From contig JAEYLX010000022.1 in NCBI GenBank assembly GCA_023407575.1, positions 1 to 64,000 on the forward strand: a stretch of 64,000 bases of DNA, read 5' to 3'. A model generated the notes under the pieces. That model was not told the DNA's origin. It was given only the letters and a program-made list of their open reading frames with translations, and ran no database searches. Made by a program: the position numbers and the translations under genes. This document shows, piece after piece, positions 15,533 through 24,469 of the stretch. The stretch's first letter is position 1. Every line of letters starts with the position of its first letter. This stretch comes from Bacillota bacterium. GTDB taxonomy: Bacteria > Bacillota > Clostridia > Lachnospirales > Lachnospiraceae.

Positions 15533-16582
15533 TTATTCCCCCCTCAACTTAACCGCACTAGCAGCACTTCGACGACGACTATCTTCAATTGCTGCATAGT
15601 GCTTTTTCGTTGTATTAACATCTTTGTGACCAAGAACATCGGCTACTAGATAGATGTCTCCGGTTTCGCGATATAAATTTGTACCATAGGTACTACGCAG
15701 TTTATGAGGGGTGATTCTCTTAAGTTTGGTTACAACGGAAGCATACTTCTTTACGAGGTTTTCAACACTGCGAACATTAATCCTCTTATTTTGTAAGGAT
15801 AAGAAGAGAGCATTGGTATGACCGCTTTCTGGAATTTGACGATTGCGTTGTTCCAGATATTGTACGAGGGCGTCACGAACCTCTGTTCCAAAGTATACAA
15901 TAACTTCGTAACCACCTTTTCTCCTGATTTTAATTCCATCATTTTTAAAATCAATATCATTGATATCTAAACCTACACATTCCGATACACGAATTCCGGT
16001 GCCAAGCAATAAAGTCATAATTGCGAGGTCTCGGATTTTTGTCTTTGCATGAAATTTTTGTTGAGTCTTTGTAAGGTTGGAAGCTGCTTCAACCTCATCC
16101 AGAAGCAATACAATTTCATCAATATCCAATCGCACAATTTCCTTATCATGAAGTTTTGGCATACTGATTAATGCGGTAGGATTGCTATCAATCTTTTCGT
16201 TCTTATATAAATATTTAAAAAAGGTGCGTAGAGCGACCAGCTTTCGTTTCTTACCATTTTCGGTGTTAAGACGTTCTGTATGGTCGTTTTTATAATAATT
16301 TAAATGCTCCATAAATTCTTCAAAATCTACAGGCTTTAATAGATCTAATGCTTCTAAGCTTATTTGGGTAATCGCTGTATCCTTTAACAAAGGATTTGTG
16401 CTTTTCAAAAACTCAAAAAATACACCCAGATCATATGCATAAGCAATTCTTGTCCGAGAGGAAGTAGTATGTTCTATACCTCGGAAGAAGTCTTTGCAAT
16501 AACTTGGGAGCTCCGCTAACATAGCTCTTAATTTCAGGTCATTATCTATATTCATTTGATCATGATAATTTCGTTCTTTCAT
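15533..16582 (-). CDS. XerC/D-type tyrosine recombinase
   Basis: An AAGGAGAACCTAT site precedes the minus-strand ATG. The 349-residue product has an N-terminal SAM-like core-binding domain (residues 25-125, RTRIAYAYDLGVFFEFL) and a C-terminal catalytic domain with Arg in GTGIRVSECVGL, HxLR in ITPHKLRSTYGT, and LGHKDVNTTKKHY giving the final His and nucleophilic Tyr. All five catalytic positions are present, so it should be active. Close relatives occur as single chromosomal genes in Lachnospiraceae and may not be phage-related; its position at the edge of the island leaves open a role in the island's rearrangement. It lacks the extra patch expected of integron integrases as far as I can judge. 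Confidence 0.8.
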   Translation of the reverse strand: MKERNYHDQMNIDNDLKLRAMLAELPSYCKDFFRGIEHTTSSRTRIAYAYDLGVFFEFLKSTNPLLKDTAITQISLEALDLLKPVDFEEFMEHLNYYKNDHTERLNTENGKKRKLVALRTFFKYLYKNEKIDSNPTALISMPKLHDKEIVRLDIDEIVLLLDEVEAASNLTKTQQKFHAKTKIRDLAIMTLLLGTGIRVSECVGLDINDIDFKNDGIKIRRKGGYEVIVYFGTEVRDALVQYLEQRNRQIPESGHTNALFLSLQNKRINVRSVENLVKKYASVVTKLKRITPHKLRSTYGTNLYRETGDIYLVADVLGHKDVNTTKKHYAAIEDSRRRSAASAVKLRGE

Positions 16583-17037
16583 ATAGGTTCTCCTTATGTT
16601 TCAAGTACAATTGATAATGATGAAGGTTCACAATTATCTGCTAGAATTAGTGTGACATAAGCATTGTAAACACCTGGGTATGTCAATTTGCACATGAAAG
16701 ACTAATTTGTATATGGGACAAAATATAGTTCTATATGCAACGAGATAAAGACATTGATACTTAGGACACACTAATTATACCATAACTGCAAGTTAATGGG
16801 AACCAATCAATCCTTACTCCGTAGGACCTATGTTTTAATAAAACAAAATTTATTTCTTTTGGTGACATATTTTTAACAAGAATGTCCATTATTGTAAGAT
16901 TATGCGTAAGATTTTACAGAGGAACATGTAAAAAAATAAGCAAATTAAATAAGCAAATTAAATATACAAAATAAATGTAATCAAGCATACGAAATGCTGA
17001 CATAGAATCAACGAACTTAAGACGAGGAGGTAGGAGT
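16583..17037. other. divergent intergenic region with a spaced inverted repeat
   Basis: No gene is seen. AATTAGTGTG (16645-16654) and CACACTAATT (16767-16776) are perfect inverted repeats 112 bp apart. Promoters for the recombinase and the amidase must lie here, but no clear -35/-10 pair stands out to me. Confidence 0.4.
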
Positions 17038-19791
17038 TTGAAAACCATTTTCTTACATACTAGACCAAAGAGCAGTCATCAAACCCTGCAATTATTTACA
17101 GATAAAATACCTTATATTGTTGCATTTATCTTTCTTATAGTATCAATTCTTGGACTTTCGTCCGCAACAGCTTATGCGGCATCAAGTATAAAACTTTATG
17201 ATTATGCTACGAAAAAAACAACCTCCTACACAGATAAGCAGGTTGCGGTCAACTATAATGGTGTAACTATCACAAAGAGTAACGTTCCTGGTATTTTGGA
17301 AGCAGGAGTTGCTTTGGTTCCATATGATGATGTGTTTATGAACTCACCCTTAGCCGCTGTATGTGTTTATGATTCAAAAAAGGGTAGTATCTCAATTACA
17401 AAATACGGTACCACCATCGTTATGACAATTGGTAGTAAGAACGCTACGGTAAATGGAAAAGGAGTTACGTTAACCGTTGCCCCTAAACGAATGAAATACG
17501 CGGGTGCAAACGTGACAAAGGTTTTGGTTCCTTCCAGATTTGTTTCGGAAACCCTTGGTTTATCCTATGAATGGAACAGTGCAACAAGCACGGTTGCTAT
17601 CAAAAAGACTGGAATAACCTTAGCATTCGAGGATTATGTAAAGTTTGAATATACAGGCGTACAAACAAAAGTTACCTATAATGGGAAAGAAATCTCTCTT
17701 GGTAAAATGCCTGGCATTATTTTGAATAATACGAACATGGTAAGTGCAAAGACGGTATTTGCCTCTTCTAAAATAGGAGCTACCTATAAGTATGACAGTA
17801 AGAAAAGGACAATTACTCTCACAAAGAATGATAAAGTACTTGTAATGACGTTGGGAAGCACTATGGCTCTACTGAATAAGAAAGAAGTGAAGCTAGATAA
17901 TGCACCGCTTTTAATTAAAAACTACGAAGCAGATACTTCTTACGTAATGATTCCTGCCAAATCAACTGCTACCTATCTTGGATATCAATATGTATGGAAT
18001 AATGCCTTAAGAACTGCGATTATTACTGGTACCTCCAAAGATACGGGGACGGATCAAACAACGACGGACCCTGAACTTGGGGATGATGGAGTTGTAAATG
18101 AAACGGGTTCTGTCTTAAAGGAATGGAGCGTAAAAGAAGCACTCTATGGTAAAAGTTCTGCTGTTTATGATTTAAAGAGCAATTCAACTACAGCAAATGC
18201 AGCTATTTATTCCGTATCAAGGGATTATAGCGATACAAGGCTTAATACTGAGACCTTTGTCGTTGCAGCTACTTCGGCGTTTGGTAATATAAGCTCCAAC
18301 AGTCAAGGGAATTTAATAACAATACAAGCAAGTAATGTGACCTGTACGGATCAAAGCTATCTGATGAATGGGCAATACAGTAACTATGTTAATACAATTA
18401 GTACGCTAAATAGTACTCCAGCAGGAAGTACAACAATACAGTTTGATGTTTTAAAAGCGAACTATCAATATGACATCCGAATGTCCGAGGATAAACTGAT
18501 TCTGTACGTAACGATCTATACAAATGCTGTAGTGAAAGCAAGTGTTGGTGTGAATAGTGATGGCGATTATATTACATTGACTGGAGTTAATGCCCTAAAA
18601 CCCGAGATAAGTGCAAAAAATGGGTCGTTATCTATTGATTTACCTGGTATAAGTAATATATTAGGTGATATTAATACAGATATTACAGGTGCGAAATTTA
18701 TTACTAAAATTATTACAGTGAATAGCACACAGAATGTACAGATAGTGTTGAGTGTCAAAGATGGCTATGAGTACTACCTTCTAGAAAAAGAAAATCAATA
18801 TACCATATCCTTAAGATCAAAAACTACCCAAGAGGATACAAAGGATGATACAGAGGAAGATACGAACGATAATACGGATTTAACAACACCAGCGGTAATT
18901 CCAACAGTGAAAAACCCTTCGAAGTACGAAATTACAATACCAATGCCAGAGAAAACATCTACATTATCAATTACTCATGAAGATTTTTATATGAACAACT
19001 ATTTTGTTATTCGAATTGCTGGCAACTATGCGGACTTCTTTAAGAATTGTAACTTCCAGTACAGCTCGTCAGTGATTAAAAAGATTTCAGTTACCAAGGC
19101 AACCAAGGAATTAACAGAAATCAAGGTGGAAACCACTAAGCTTCAGGGTTATGAATTTGGTTGTGATGGCAAAAATCTATATATAAACATTGGTGATCCC
19201 AAAGAGATATATAAGAATATTGTCTTGCTTGATCCGGGACATGGTGGAGATGCAGCAGGTGCAAAATATTTTAATACCAATGAAAAGGATGTTAATTTCA
19301 AGATTCTTTATACAATAGGTAAGAATTATTTTAATCAAGATACAACGAAGCTTAAAGTATATTACACCAGGATAGGAGATAACGACCTAAAGCTTAGTGA
19401 ACGAGCAGCTTTATCACAAGCGGTAGGTGCAGATATTTTCGTAAGCCTTCATATGAATGCCACAGGAGATGCAAGTGTATCTGGTACCGAGGTATTTTAC
19501 TCTAAATCAAATAATTCAGCGAATAAAGCCGGTTTAACAAGTCAAAAACTTGCCTCAATGTTTCTTTCCAGCATAACACAAAGTCTTGGTACCAAGAGCA
19601 GATCAGTGAAAGCGGAGAACTTTACGGTCATTTATAAGAATACAGTCCCAGCAGTTTTAATTGAATTAGGATTTTTGTCAAATAAGAATGAACATTCCAA
19701 TCTGACAAATCAACAGTTTCAAGAGAAAGCAGCAAAGACAATCTATCTCACGCTTCTACAGGTATTTGAAGCTTACCCAACTGGTAGATAA
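17038..19791 (+). CDS. N-acetylmuramoyl-L-alanine amidase with copper-amine-oxidase-like domains
   Basis: The start is TTG, supported by GAGGAGGTAGGAG seven bases ahead. The 917-residue product has a signal/membrane segment at residues 28-48 (VAFIFLIVSILGLSSATAYA). Two repeats of the copper-amine-oxidase N-terminal-like fold follow (about 50-165 and 195-310), then an AMIN-like beta region (about 380-600), an Asp/Glu/Thr-rich linker, a second AMIN-like region and an Amidase_3 domain from about 725. The zinc ligands are visible as His735 (DPGHGG), Glu749 (NEKD) and His805 (SLHMN), with catalytic Glu876 (LIELGF). It should cleave the amide between MurNAc and the stem peptide outside the cell, in cell separation or spore-related wall turnover. 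It is transcribed alone, with a terminator after it. Confidence 0.9.
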   Translation: MKTIFLHTRPKSSHQTLQLFTDKIPYIVAFIFLIVSILGLSSATAYAASSIKLYDYATKKTTSYTDKQVAVNYNGVTITKSNVPGILEAGVALVPYDDVFMNSPLAAVCVYDSKKGSISITKYGTTIVMTIGSKNATVNGKGVTLTVAPKRMKYAGANVTKVLVPSRFVSETLGLSYEWNSATSTVAIKKTGITLAFEDYVKFEYTGVQTKVTYNGKEISLGKMPGIILNNTNMVSAKTVFASSKIGATYKYDSKKRTITLTKNDKVLVMTLGSTMALLNKKEVKLDNAPLLIKNYEADTSYVMIPAKSTATYLGYQYVWNNALRTAIITGTSKDTGTDQTTTDPELGDDGVVNETGSVLKEWSVKEALYGKSSAVYDLKSNSTTANAAIYSVSRDYSDTRLNTETFVVAATSAFGNISSNSQGNLITIQASNVTCTDQSYLMNGQYSNYVNTISTLNSTPAGSTTIQFDVLKANYQYDIRMSEDKLILYVTIYTNAVVKASVGVNSDGDYITLTGVNALKPEISAKNGSLSIDLPGISNILGDINTDITGAKFITKIITVNSTQNVQIVLSVKDGYEYYLLEKENQYTISLRSKTTQEDTKDDTEEDTNDNTDLTTPAVIPTVKNPSKYEITIPMPEKTSTLSITHEDFYMNNYFVIRIAGNYADFFKNCNFQYSSSVIKKISVTKATKELTEIKVETTKLQGYEFGCDGKNLYINIGDPKEIYKNIVLLDPGHGGDAAGAKYFNTNEKDVNFKILYTIGKNYFNQDTTKLKVYYTRIGDNDLKLSERAALSQAVGADIFVSLHMNATGDASVSGTEVFYSKSNNSANKAGLTSQKLASMFLSSITQSLGTKSRSVKAENFTVIYKNTVPAVLIELGFLSNKNEHSNLTNQQFQEKAAKTIYLTLLQVFEAYPTGR

Positions 19792-19809
19792 AAGAAGAGA
19801 GGTTAGCAG

Positions 19810-19849
19810 CAGATAGAAGTTGGCAGATAGAAGTTGGCAGATAGAAGGG
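19810..19849. repeat. 14-bp tandem repeat, about 3 copies
   Basis: CAGATAGAAGTTGG is repeated at 19810, 19824 and (partly) 19838, between the amidase stop and its terminator. Slippage probably produced it; no function is apparent. Confidence 0.6.
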
Positions 19850-19852
19850 CAG

Positions 19853-19881
19853 AGGGATCGATACGAAAGTATTAGTTCCCT
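19853..19881 (+). terminator. terminator of the amidase gene
   Basis: AGGGA and ATAC pair with GTAT and TCCCT around a GAAA tetraloop, followed by TTGTTGCTTTAT. It lies about 60 bases past the amidase stop. Confidence 0.55.
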
Positions 19882-20023
19882 TTGTTGCTTTATGTTGAAA
19901 GATCCTTTGAATATTGACAAGGATAAATTGATAAAATAGAAATAGAGTTCCTATATCTCAATAGCATTAGTATTTAAAAACTTGGTTATGAAATGAAAGA
20001 AAAAACAGGAAGGATTACATAAC

Positions 20024-20887
20024 ATGTGGGTATTATTTGCTTTTGGTTCAGCATTCTTTGCAGGAATAACAGCAATTCTTTCTAAGAGTGGTATAAGAAA
20101 TACAGATTCCAATGTTGCAACTGCAATCAGAACAATTGTTGTCCTCGCATTTTCCTGGCTCATGGTTTTTATCGTGGGTTCCCAAAATACAATGATGCAG
20201 TTGAATACAAAAACGATGCTCTTCTTAATTTTATCTGGACTGGCAACCGGAGCTTCCTGGTTATGTTATTTTAAGGCACTTCAGATTGGAGATGTGAATA
20301 AAGTAACGCCTATTGATAAGTCAAGTACGATATTAACAATGCTGTTAGCCTTCTTGTTTCTCGGTGAGCAGATTACAGTTATTAAAGTAATTGCGGTAAT
20401 TTTAATAGGAATTGGAACCTTTTTAATGATTCAGAGAAAAAATGTAGCAGAGGATAAAACCTCGAAAAAGAATAGTTGGATACTATATGCCTCACTGTCA
20501 GCTGTCTTTGCCAGTTTAACTTCAATATTAGGTAAGGTGGGTATTGATGGAGTCGAATCAAATCTGGGAACAGCAATAAGAACTGTAGTTGTATTAGTGA
20601 TGGCATGGATGATAGTGATTGTTACGAAGAAGCAAAATACAATAAAGCAGATTACTATTAAAAGTTGGATTTTTCTTGTTTTGTCAGGCATTGCAACCGG
20701 AGCTTCCTGGATTTGTTATTACCGTGCCTTAAAAGATGGGTTAGCGAGTGTTGTGGTTCCCATCGATAAGCTAAGTATTCTGTTAACGATTATATTCTCT
20801 TATGTATTCTTAAAAGAAAAATTAATGAAAAAAGCAGTAATTGGTTTGATTTTAATTGTTGCAGGTACGCTTTCATTATTAATTTAA
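20024..20887 (+). CDS. EamA-family (DMT superfamily) membrane transporter
   Basis: The ATG follows AACAGGAAGGATTACATAAC. The 287-residue product is two homologous halves (residues about 1-135 and 150-287), each with five hydrophobic segments; the shared block GLATGASWLCYFKAL / GIATGASWICYYRAL followed by PIDK marks the EamA repeat. Members export amino acids, nucleotides or other small metabolites; the substrate cannot be read from sequence. It is a single-gene unit between the amidase and the spore-coat operon. Confidence 0.85.
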   Translation: MWVLFAFGSAFFAGITAILSKSGIRNTDSNVATAIRTIVVLAFSWLMVFIVGSQNTMMQLNTKTMLFLILSGLATGASWLCYFKALQIGDVNKVTPIDKSSTILTMLLAFLFLGEQITVIKVIAVILIGIGTFLMIQRKNVAEDKTSKKNSWILYASLSAVFASLTSILGKVGIDGVESNLGTAIRTVVVLVMAWMIVIVTKKQNTIKQITIKSWIFLVLSGIATGASWICYYRALKDGLASVVVPIDKLSILLTIIFSYVFLKEKLMKKAVIGLILIVAGTLSLLI

Positions 20888-21036
20888 TCTGGTAATTACT
20901 GTAATTCAATATTGGCGATTTTGCTCGATTTATGTACGAATTGCCAACGTAGAAATCCCTTTTTTGCAAATACTATTGTAGTAATCTTATGAAAAATTTG
21001 ATTACAATTATAGTTTTGTTAAGAAAGGGGTTTATT

Positions 21037-21492
21037 ATGTCTGATAATCATTTGGCGATAGCAAATATTCCAATTCAGAAATGGGGCGAATTGTACAGTG
21101 ATGAAGATGCTCTGAACATCGGTACGATTTTTCATGATTTGAACAAACCTTTTTTTGCTTCTGAGGCTGAAATGGCGAGTAAGAGCCCAATTGCCGCAGC
21201 AGGAAATCAAGGCAAAGCACAGAAGGATGTTGACAGAGAACAGTTGATGACAAAAATCAATCAGCTTAGTTTTTTTCTCGATGATTTGAATTTATATTTG
21301 GATACACATGAAAAGGATACGCAGGCAATTAAATTGTTTCATCAAAGGTTGAAAGAGCTAACAGAGCTTAAGAAACAGTTTGCAAAAGAACATTATCCAT
21401 TGACAAAGCAATGTATAGCGGAATGTGACGAGAATGAAACCAGCTTTTGCTGGCAAGATGGTCCAATTCCTTGGGAAGGAGCGTGCGTATAA
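21037..21492 (+). CDS. spore coat protein, CotJA-CotJB fusion
   Basis: I choose the ATG at 21037 because AAAGGGG lies just ahead; the frame opens 16 codons earlier. Residues about 5-40 (LAIANIPIQKWGELYSDEDALNIGTIF) match CotJA. Residues about 70-151 (REQLMTKINQLSFFLDDLNLYLDTHEKDTQAIKLF... ending in CWQDGPIPWEGACV) match CotJB. In Bacillus these are separate genes cotJA and cotJB, so this single 151-residue protein is a fusion, joined by a short Ala/Gly/Lys linker. The CotJC gene begins at the next base after the stop, giving the classical cotJ operon order. Expression in the mother cell during sporulation is expected from the family; I could not identify the sigma-E promoter. Confidence 0.8.
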   Translation: MSDNHLAIANIPIQKWGELYSDEDALNIGTIFHDLNKPFFASEAEMASKSPIAAAGNQGKAQKDVDREQLMTKINQLSFFLDDLNLYLDTHEKDTQAIKLFHQRLKELTELKKQFAKEHYPLTKQCIAECDENETSFCWQDGPIPWEGACV

Positions 21493-22113
21493 ATGTGGTT
21501 ATATGAAAAAAGATTACAATATCCAGTAAAAATTACGAAAACTTGTCCAACAACTGCAAGATTAATCATTAGTCAATATGGTGGACCGGATGGGGAGCTT
21601 TCTGCCTCCATGCGTTATCTATCACAACGATATACAATGCCTATTAAAGAAGTAGGCGGTCTTCTTACGGATATTGGTACGGAGGAATTAGCGCATATGG
21701 AAATTATCTGTGCAATGGTATATCAGCTAACTAAAAATCTTACCATTGAACAAGCGAAAGAAGCAGGTTTTGATGCCTACTATGTGGATCATACCACAGC
21801 ACTTTGGCCACAGGCAGCATCTGCACTACCGTTTACAGCAATTGAATTTCAGTCCAAAGGAGATGCAATCACAGATCTCACTGAAAATCTTGCAGCAGAG
21901 CAAAAAGCCAGAACGGTATATGACAACCTGCTTCGTATGATACCTGACCCAGAGATTCGTGAACCTTTAAAATTCCTCCGAAGCAGAGAAATCGTTCATT
22001 TTCAGAGATTTGGTGAAGCCTTAGAAAAGACCAAGGATCAATTGGACAGCAAGAATTTCTATTACTTTAACCCGGAATTTGATAAGGATTTATTTAACAA
22101 AACAAAGAAATAG
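21493..22113 (+). CDS. cotJC: spore coat protein CotJC, manganese-catalase family
   Basis: The start codon is directly adjacent to the preceding stop, so translation is probably coupled; GGAAGGAG lies within the end of the fusion gene. The 206-residue product matches CotJC throughout: MWLYEKRLQYPVKITK, GPDGELSASMRYLSQRYTM, IGTEELAHMEII and SREIVHFQRFGEAL. The Glu/His residues of these helices (EELAHME, REIVHFQRF) are the di-manganese ligands of manganese catalases. It probably protects or cross-links the spore coat. A terminator follows. Confidence 0.9.
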   Translation: MWLYEKRLQYPVKITKTCPTTARLIISQYGGPDGELSASMRYLSQRYTMPIKEVGGLLTDIGTEELAHMEIICAMVYQLTKNLTIEQAKEAGFDAYYVDHTTALWPQAASALPFTAIEFQSKGDAITDLTENLAAEQKARTVYDNLLRMIPDPEIREPLKFLRSREIVHFQRFGEALEKTKDQLDSKNFYYFNPEFDKDLFNKTKK

Positions 22114-22209
22114 AGTTTTAATCTACATTAAGTATTTAACTAAAATTAAACAGGAATTTTAATTGATTAAACAGAAGTAGTTAATAATCTGAAAAAAGTA
22201 TGTTTTAAA

Positions 22210-22251
22210 GGAATGAATAATGATACCGGATTAGGTGTTATTATTCATTCC
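22210..22251 (+). terminator. terminator of the cotJ operon
   Basis: GGAATGAATAAT (22210-22221) pairs perfectly with ATTATTCATTCC (22240-22251), followed by TTCTTTTC. The remaining gap to 22566 shows no gene; AATCGCGATT at about 22502 is a small palindrome upstream of the glycan operon. Confidence 0.7.
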
Positions 22252-22566
22252 TTCTTTTCATTCCTGACAAGTGTTACAACTTTCTCCATCTTCTTTATGA
22301 AGGTAAAGTGAAGTATCTGTAAGGCATGCTTTGCTTAGAGTAAATCTTCTTAAAAATAGAAATAGTAAAAGCCTCTTTTATCGCAATACGGTCACTGAAT
22401 TACATAATATGACATATGATATCAATAAAGAAACATTTATGTTGAAAGTAATAACTTATATGCAAAAACATAAACCCAGTAAATAACTCTATTACGAATA
22501 GCAATCGCGATTGTCTCTCAATAGGATTGCTAAAAAATAGTTTTATCGGGTAAGGAGGCAATTCAG

Positions 22567-24447
22567 TTGAATATTCGTAAATACCGTCAAGAGATTGTAT
22601 TTTTAATAGATTCCTTCATCCTTTTTATTATAAATAGTATTCTTTTTTTCCTTTTCCAGGGAAGTAATGAACTACAAATAGATCAGCTTTTATCGCTATT
22701 CGTCTATGATATTCTGTTTCTATTTTGTTGGGCTTTTGCTCAAATTATTTTTAAAACCTATAACAGTCTCTGGAGATATGCTCGAAGTGAGGAATATCTA
22801 ATGATGTTTCTTGCAGGTATCAGTGGATTTGTATTATTTGAAATATTAAATGTTCTGTTGTTTGATAATTATATTCCTATTTTTTATTCCTTTATAGCGT
22901 TTGCAGTAGCATTTCTATGTATGGTTCTCATGCGAATGAGTTATCGTCTATATCGGAGAGGAATTATTAAACGTAACAATAATAATCAAATTCCACTGGC
23001 AATCATTGGAGCAAATGAGCATAGTGCAAAACTATTAGAGGAGCTGAATAATAATTCTGACAGTAAGTATCAGGTTAGTTTTTTTGTTGATGATGACAAA
23101 GAACAAATCGGCAAGCGCATTCACAAAATTTTGATTAAGGGTCCCATCAATCAACTGGAATCATTCTTAAAAGAAAGCCAGGTTAGAGAGGTGGTAATTG
23201 CAATGCCATCTTTATCCATCCAAAGACGAAGTGAAATCCTTTCAATCTGCTCATCAACACAATGTAAAGTTCGTATTCTCCCTGATACCTTGTCCTTTCT
23301 AATCGAAGAAAGGACGGATAGTTACTGGAATAATGTCAGGGAAGTGAATGTGGAGGAGCTGCTGGGCAGAGAACCAGTTAAGTTAAATGATGAAGAAATT
23401 GGAGCATTCCTACATAAGAAAATAGTTATGGTAACTGGTGGAGGTGGGTCCATAGGATCTGAACTTTGCAGACAAATAGCAAAAGCAAAGATTAAGAAGC
23501 TAATTATCGTAGATATTTATGAAAATAATGCATATGACATACAACAGGAGTTACAACAGATATATAAAAATAAATTAAAACTAAAGGTTGAAATTGCATC
23601 GGTCAGGGATGAAGAAAAGGTTAATCAATTAGTGAAGCAACATCGACCCAATATTATCTTTCATGCGGCTGCCCATAAACACGTTCCATTAATGGAGGAC
23701 TGCCCAGAAGAAGCAGTTATAAATAATATTTTTGGAACTTACCATATGGTGATGGCTGCAGAACGATATGGAGTTGACAAGTTTGTATTAATTTCAACAG
23801 ATAAAGCTGTGAACCCAACAAATATCATGGGAGCAAGTAAAAGGTTTTGCGAAATGATCCTTCAAGGGATGAAAGAAAAGAGTAAAACAGAATTTGTTGC
23901 TGTAAGATTTGGCAATGTTCTCGGATCAAATGGATCTGTAATCCCCTTGTTTCAAAAACAGATTGCAAGAGGTGGTCCGGTTACGATTACAGACAAAAGA
24001 ATAGTCCGGTATTTTATGACCATCTCGGAAGCGGTTCAACTTGTGCTGGAAGCAGGCGCAATGGCTAATAGCTCAGAGGTCTATGTACTGGATATGGGTG
24101 AACCAGTAAAAATTATTGATTTAGCAGAGAATTTAATCCGACTTTCCGGTCATGTTCCATATACACAAATACCAATTATTGAGACCGGGTTACGGCCGGG
24201 TGAGAAGCTTTATGAGGAAATGCTGCAAAAGAATGAGGAACTGATTGCTACTAAAAACCATAAGATATATATAGAACGTCAATCAGACATTTCCATGAGA
24301 GATATTGAGAAAAAATTACGCATTTTGCGTAAAGCCCTTCAATCCAAGTCAAAGAATAATATAAAGAAAGCAATGAAACGAGTAATTGAAACTTATAAGG
24401 ATCCCCACGAGGTGAATGACACAGCAAAAGAGGATAGTGATAAGTAG
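22567..24447 (+). CDS. pglF: membrane-bound UDP-GlcNAc 4,6-dehydratase (PglF/CapD-like)
   Basis: A TTG start is chosen because TAAGGAGG lies ahead with standard spacing. The 626-residue product has four hydrophobic segments in residues 10-125, a CoA-binding-like region (about 135-260), and a short-chain dehydrogenase domain whose NAD loop VTGGGGSIGSE starts near residue 288. STDKAVNPTNIMGASKR holds the active-site region of the long membrane-anchored 4,6-dehydratases. The enzyme makes UDP-4-keto-6-deoxy-GlcNAc, the first step to UDP-diNAc-bacillosamine. The aminotransferase and PglC-PglD fusion for the next steps lie 2.3-5 kb downstream. It heads the 33-kb glycan locus. Confidence 0.85.
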   Translation: MNIRKYRQEIVFLIDSFILFIINSILFFLFQGSNELQIDQLLSLFVYDILFLFCWAFAQIIFKTYNSLWRYARSEEYLMMFLAGISGFVLFEILNVLLFDNYIPIFYSFIAFAVAFLCMVLMRMSYRLYRRGIIKRNNNNQIPLAIIGANEHSAKLLEELNNNSDSKYQVSFFVDDDKEQIGKRIHKILIKGPINQLESFLKESQVREVVIAMPSLSIQRRSEILSICSSTQCKVRILPDTLSFLIEERTDSYWNNVREVNVEELLGREPVKLNDEEIGAFLHKKIVMVTGGGGSIGSELCRQIAKAKIKKLIIVDIYENNAYDIQQELQQIYKNKLKLKVEIASVRDEEKVNQLVKQHRPNIIFHAAAHKHVPLMEDCPEEAVINNIFGTYHMVMAAERYGVDKFVLISTDKAVNPTNIMGASKRFCEMILQGMKEKSKTEFVAVRFGNVLGSNGSVIPLFQKQIARGGPVTITDKRIVRYFMTISEAVQLVLEAGAMANSSEVYVLDMGEPVKIIDLAENLIRLSGHVPYTQIPIIETGLRPGEKLYEEMLQKNEELIATKNHKIYIERQSDISMRDIEKKLRILRKALQSKSKNNIKKAMKRVIETYKDPHEVNDTAKEDSDK

Positions 24448-24469
24448 TAAATATTCAGGAGGTTTTAAA

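Noticed and set aside
15533..16582. The tyrosine recombinase as integrase of the island
   Set aside because: No tRNA or direct attachment repeats were found at the island ends, and similar genes are chromosomal in Lachnospiraceae. It remains possible but unsupported.
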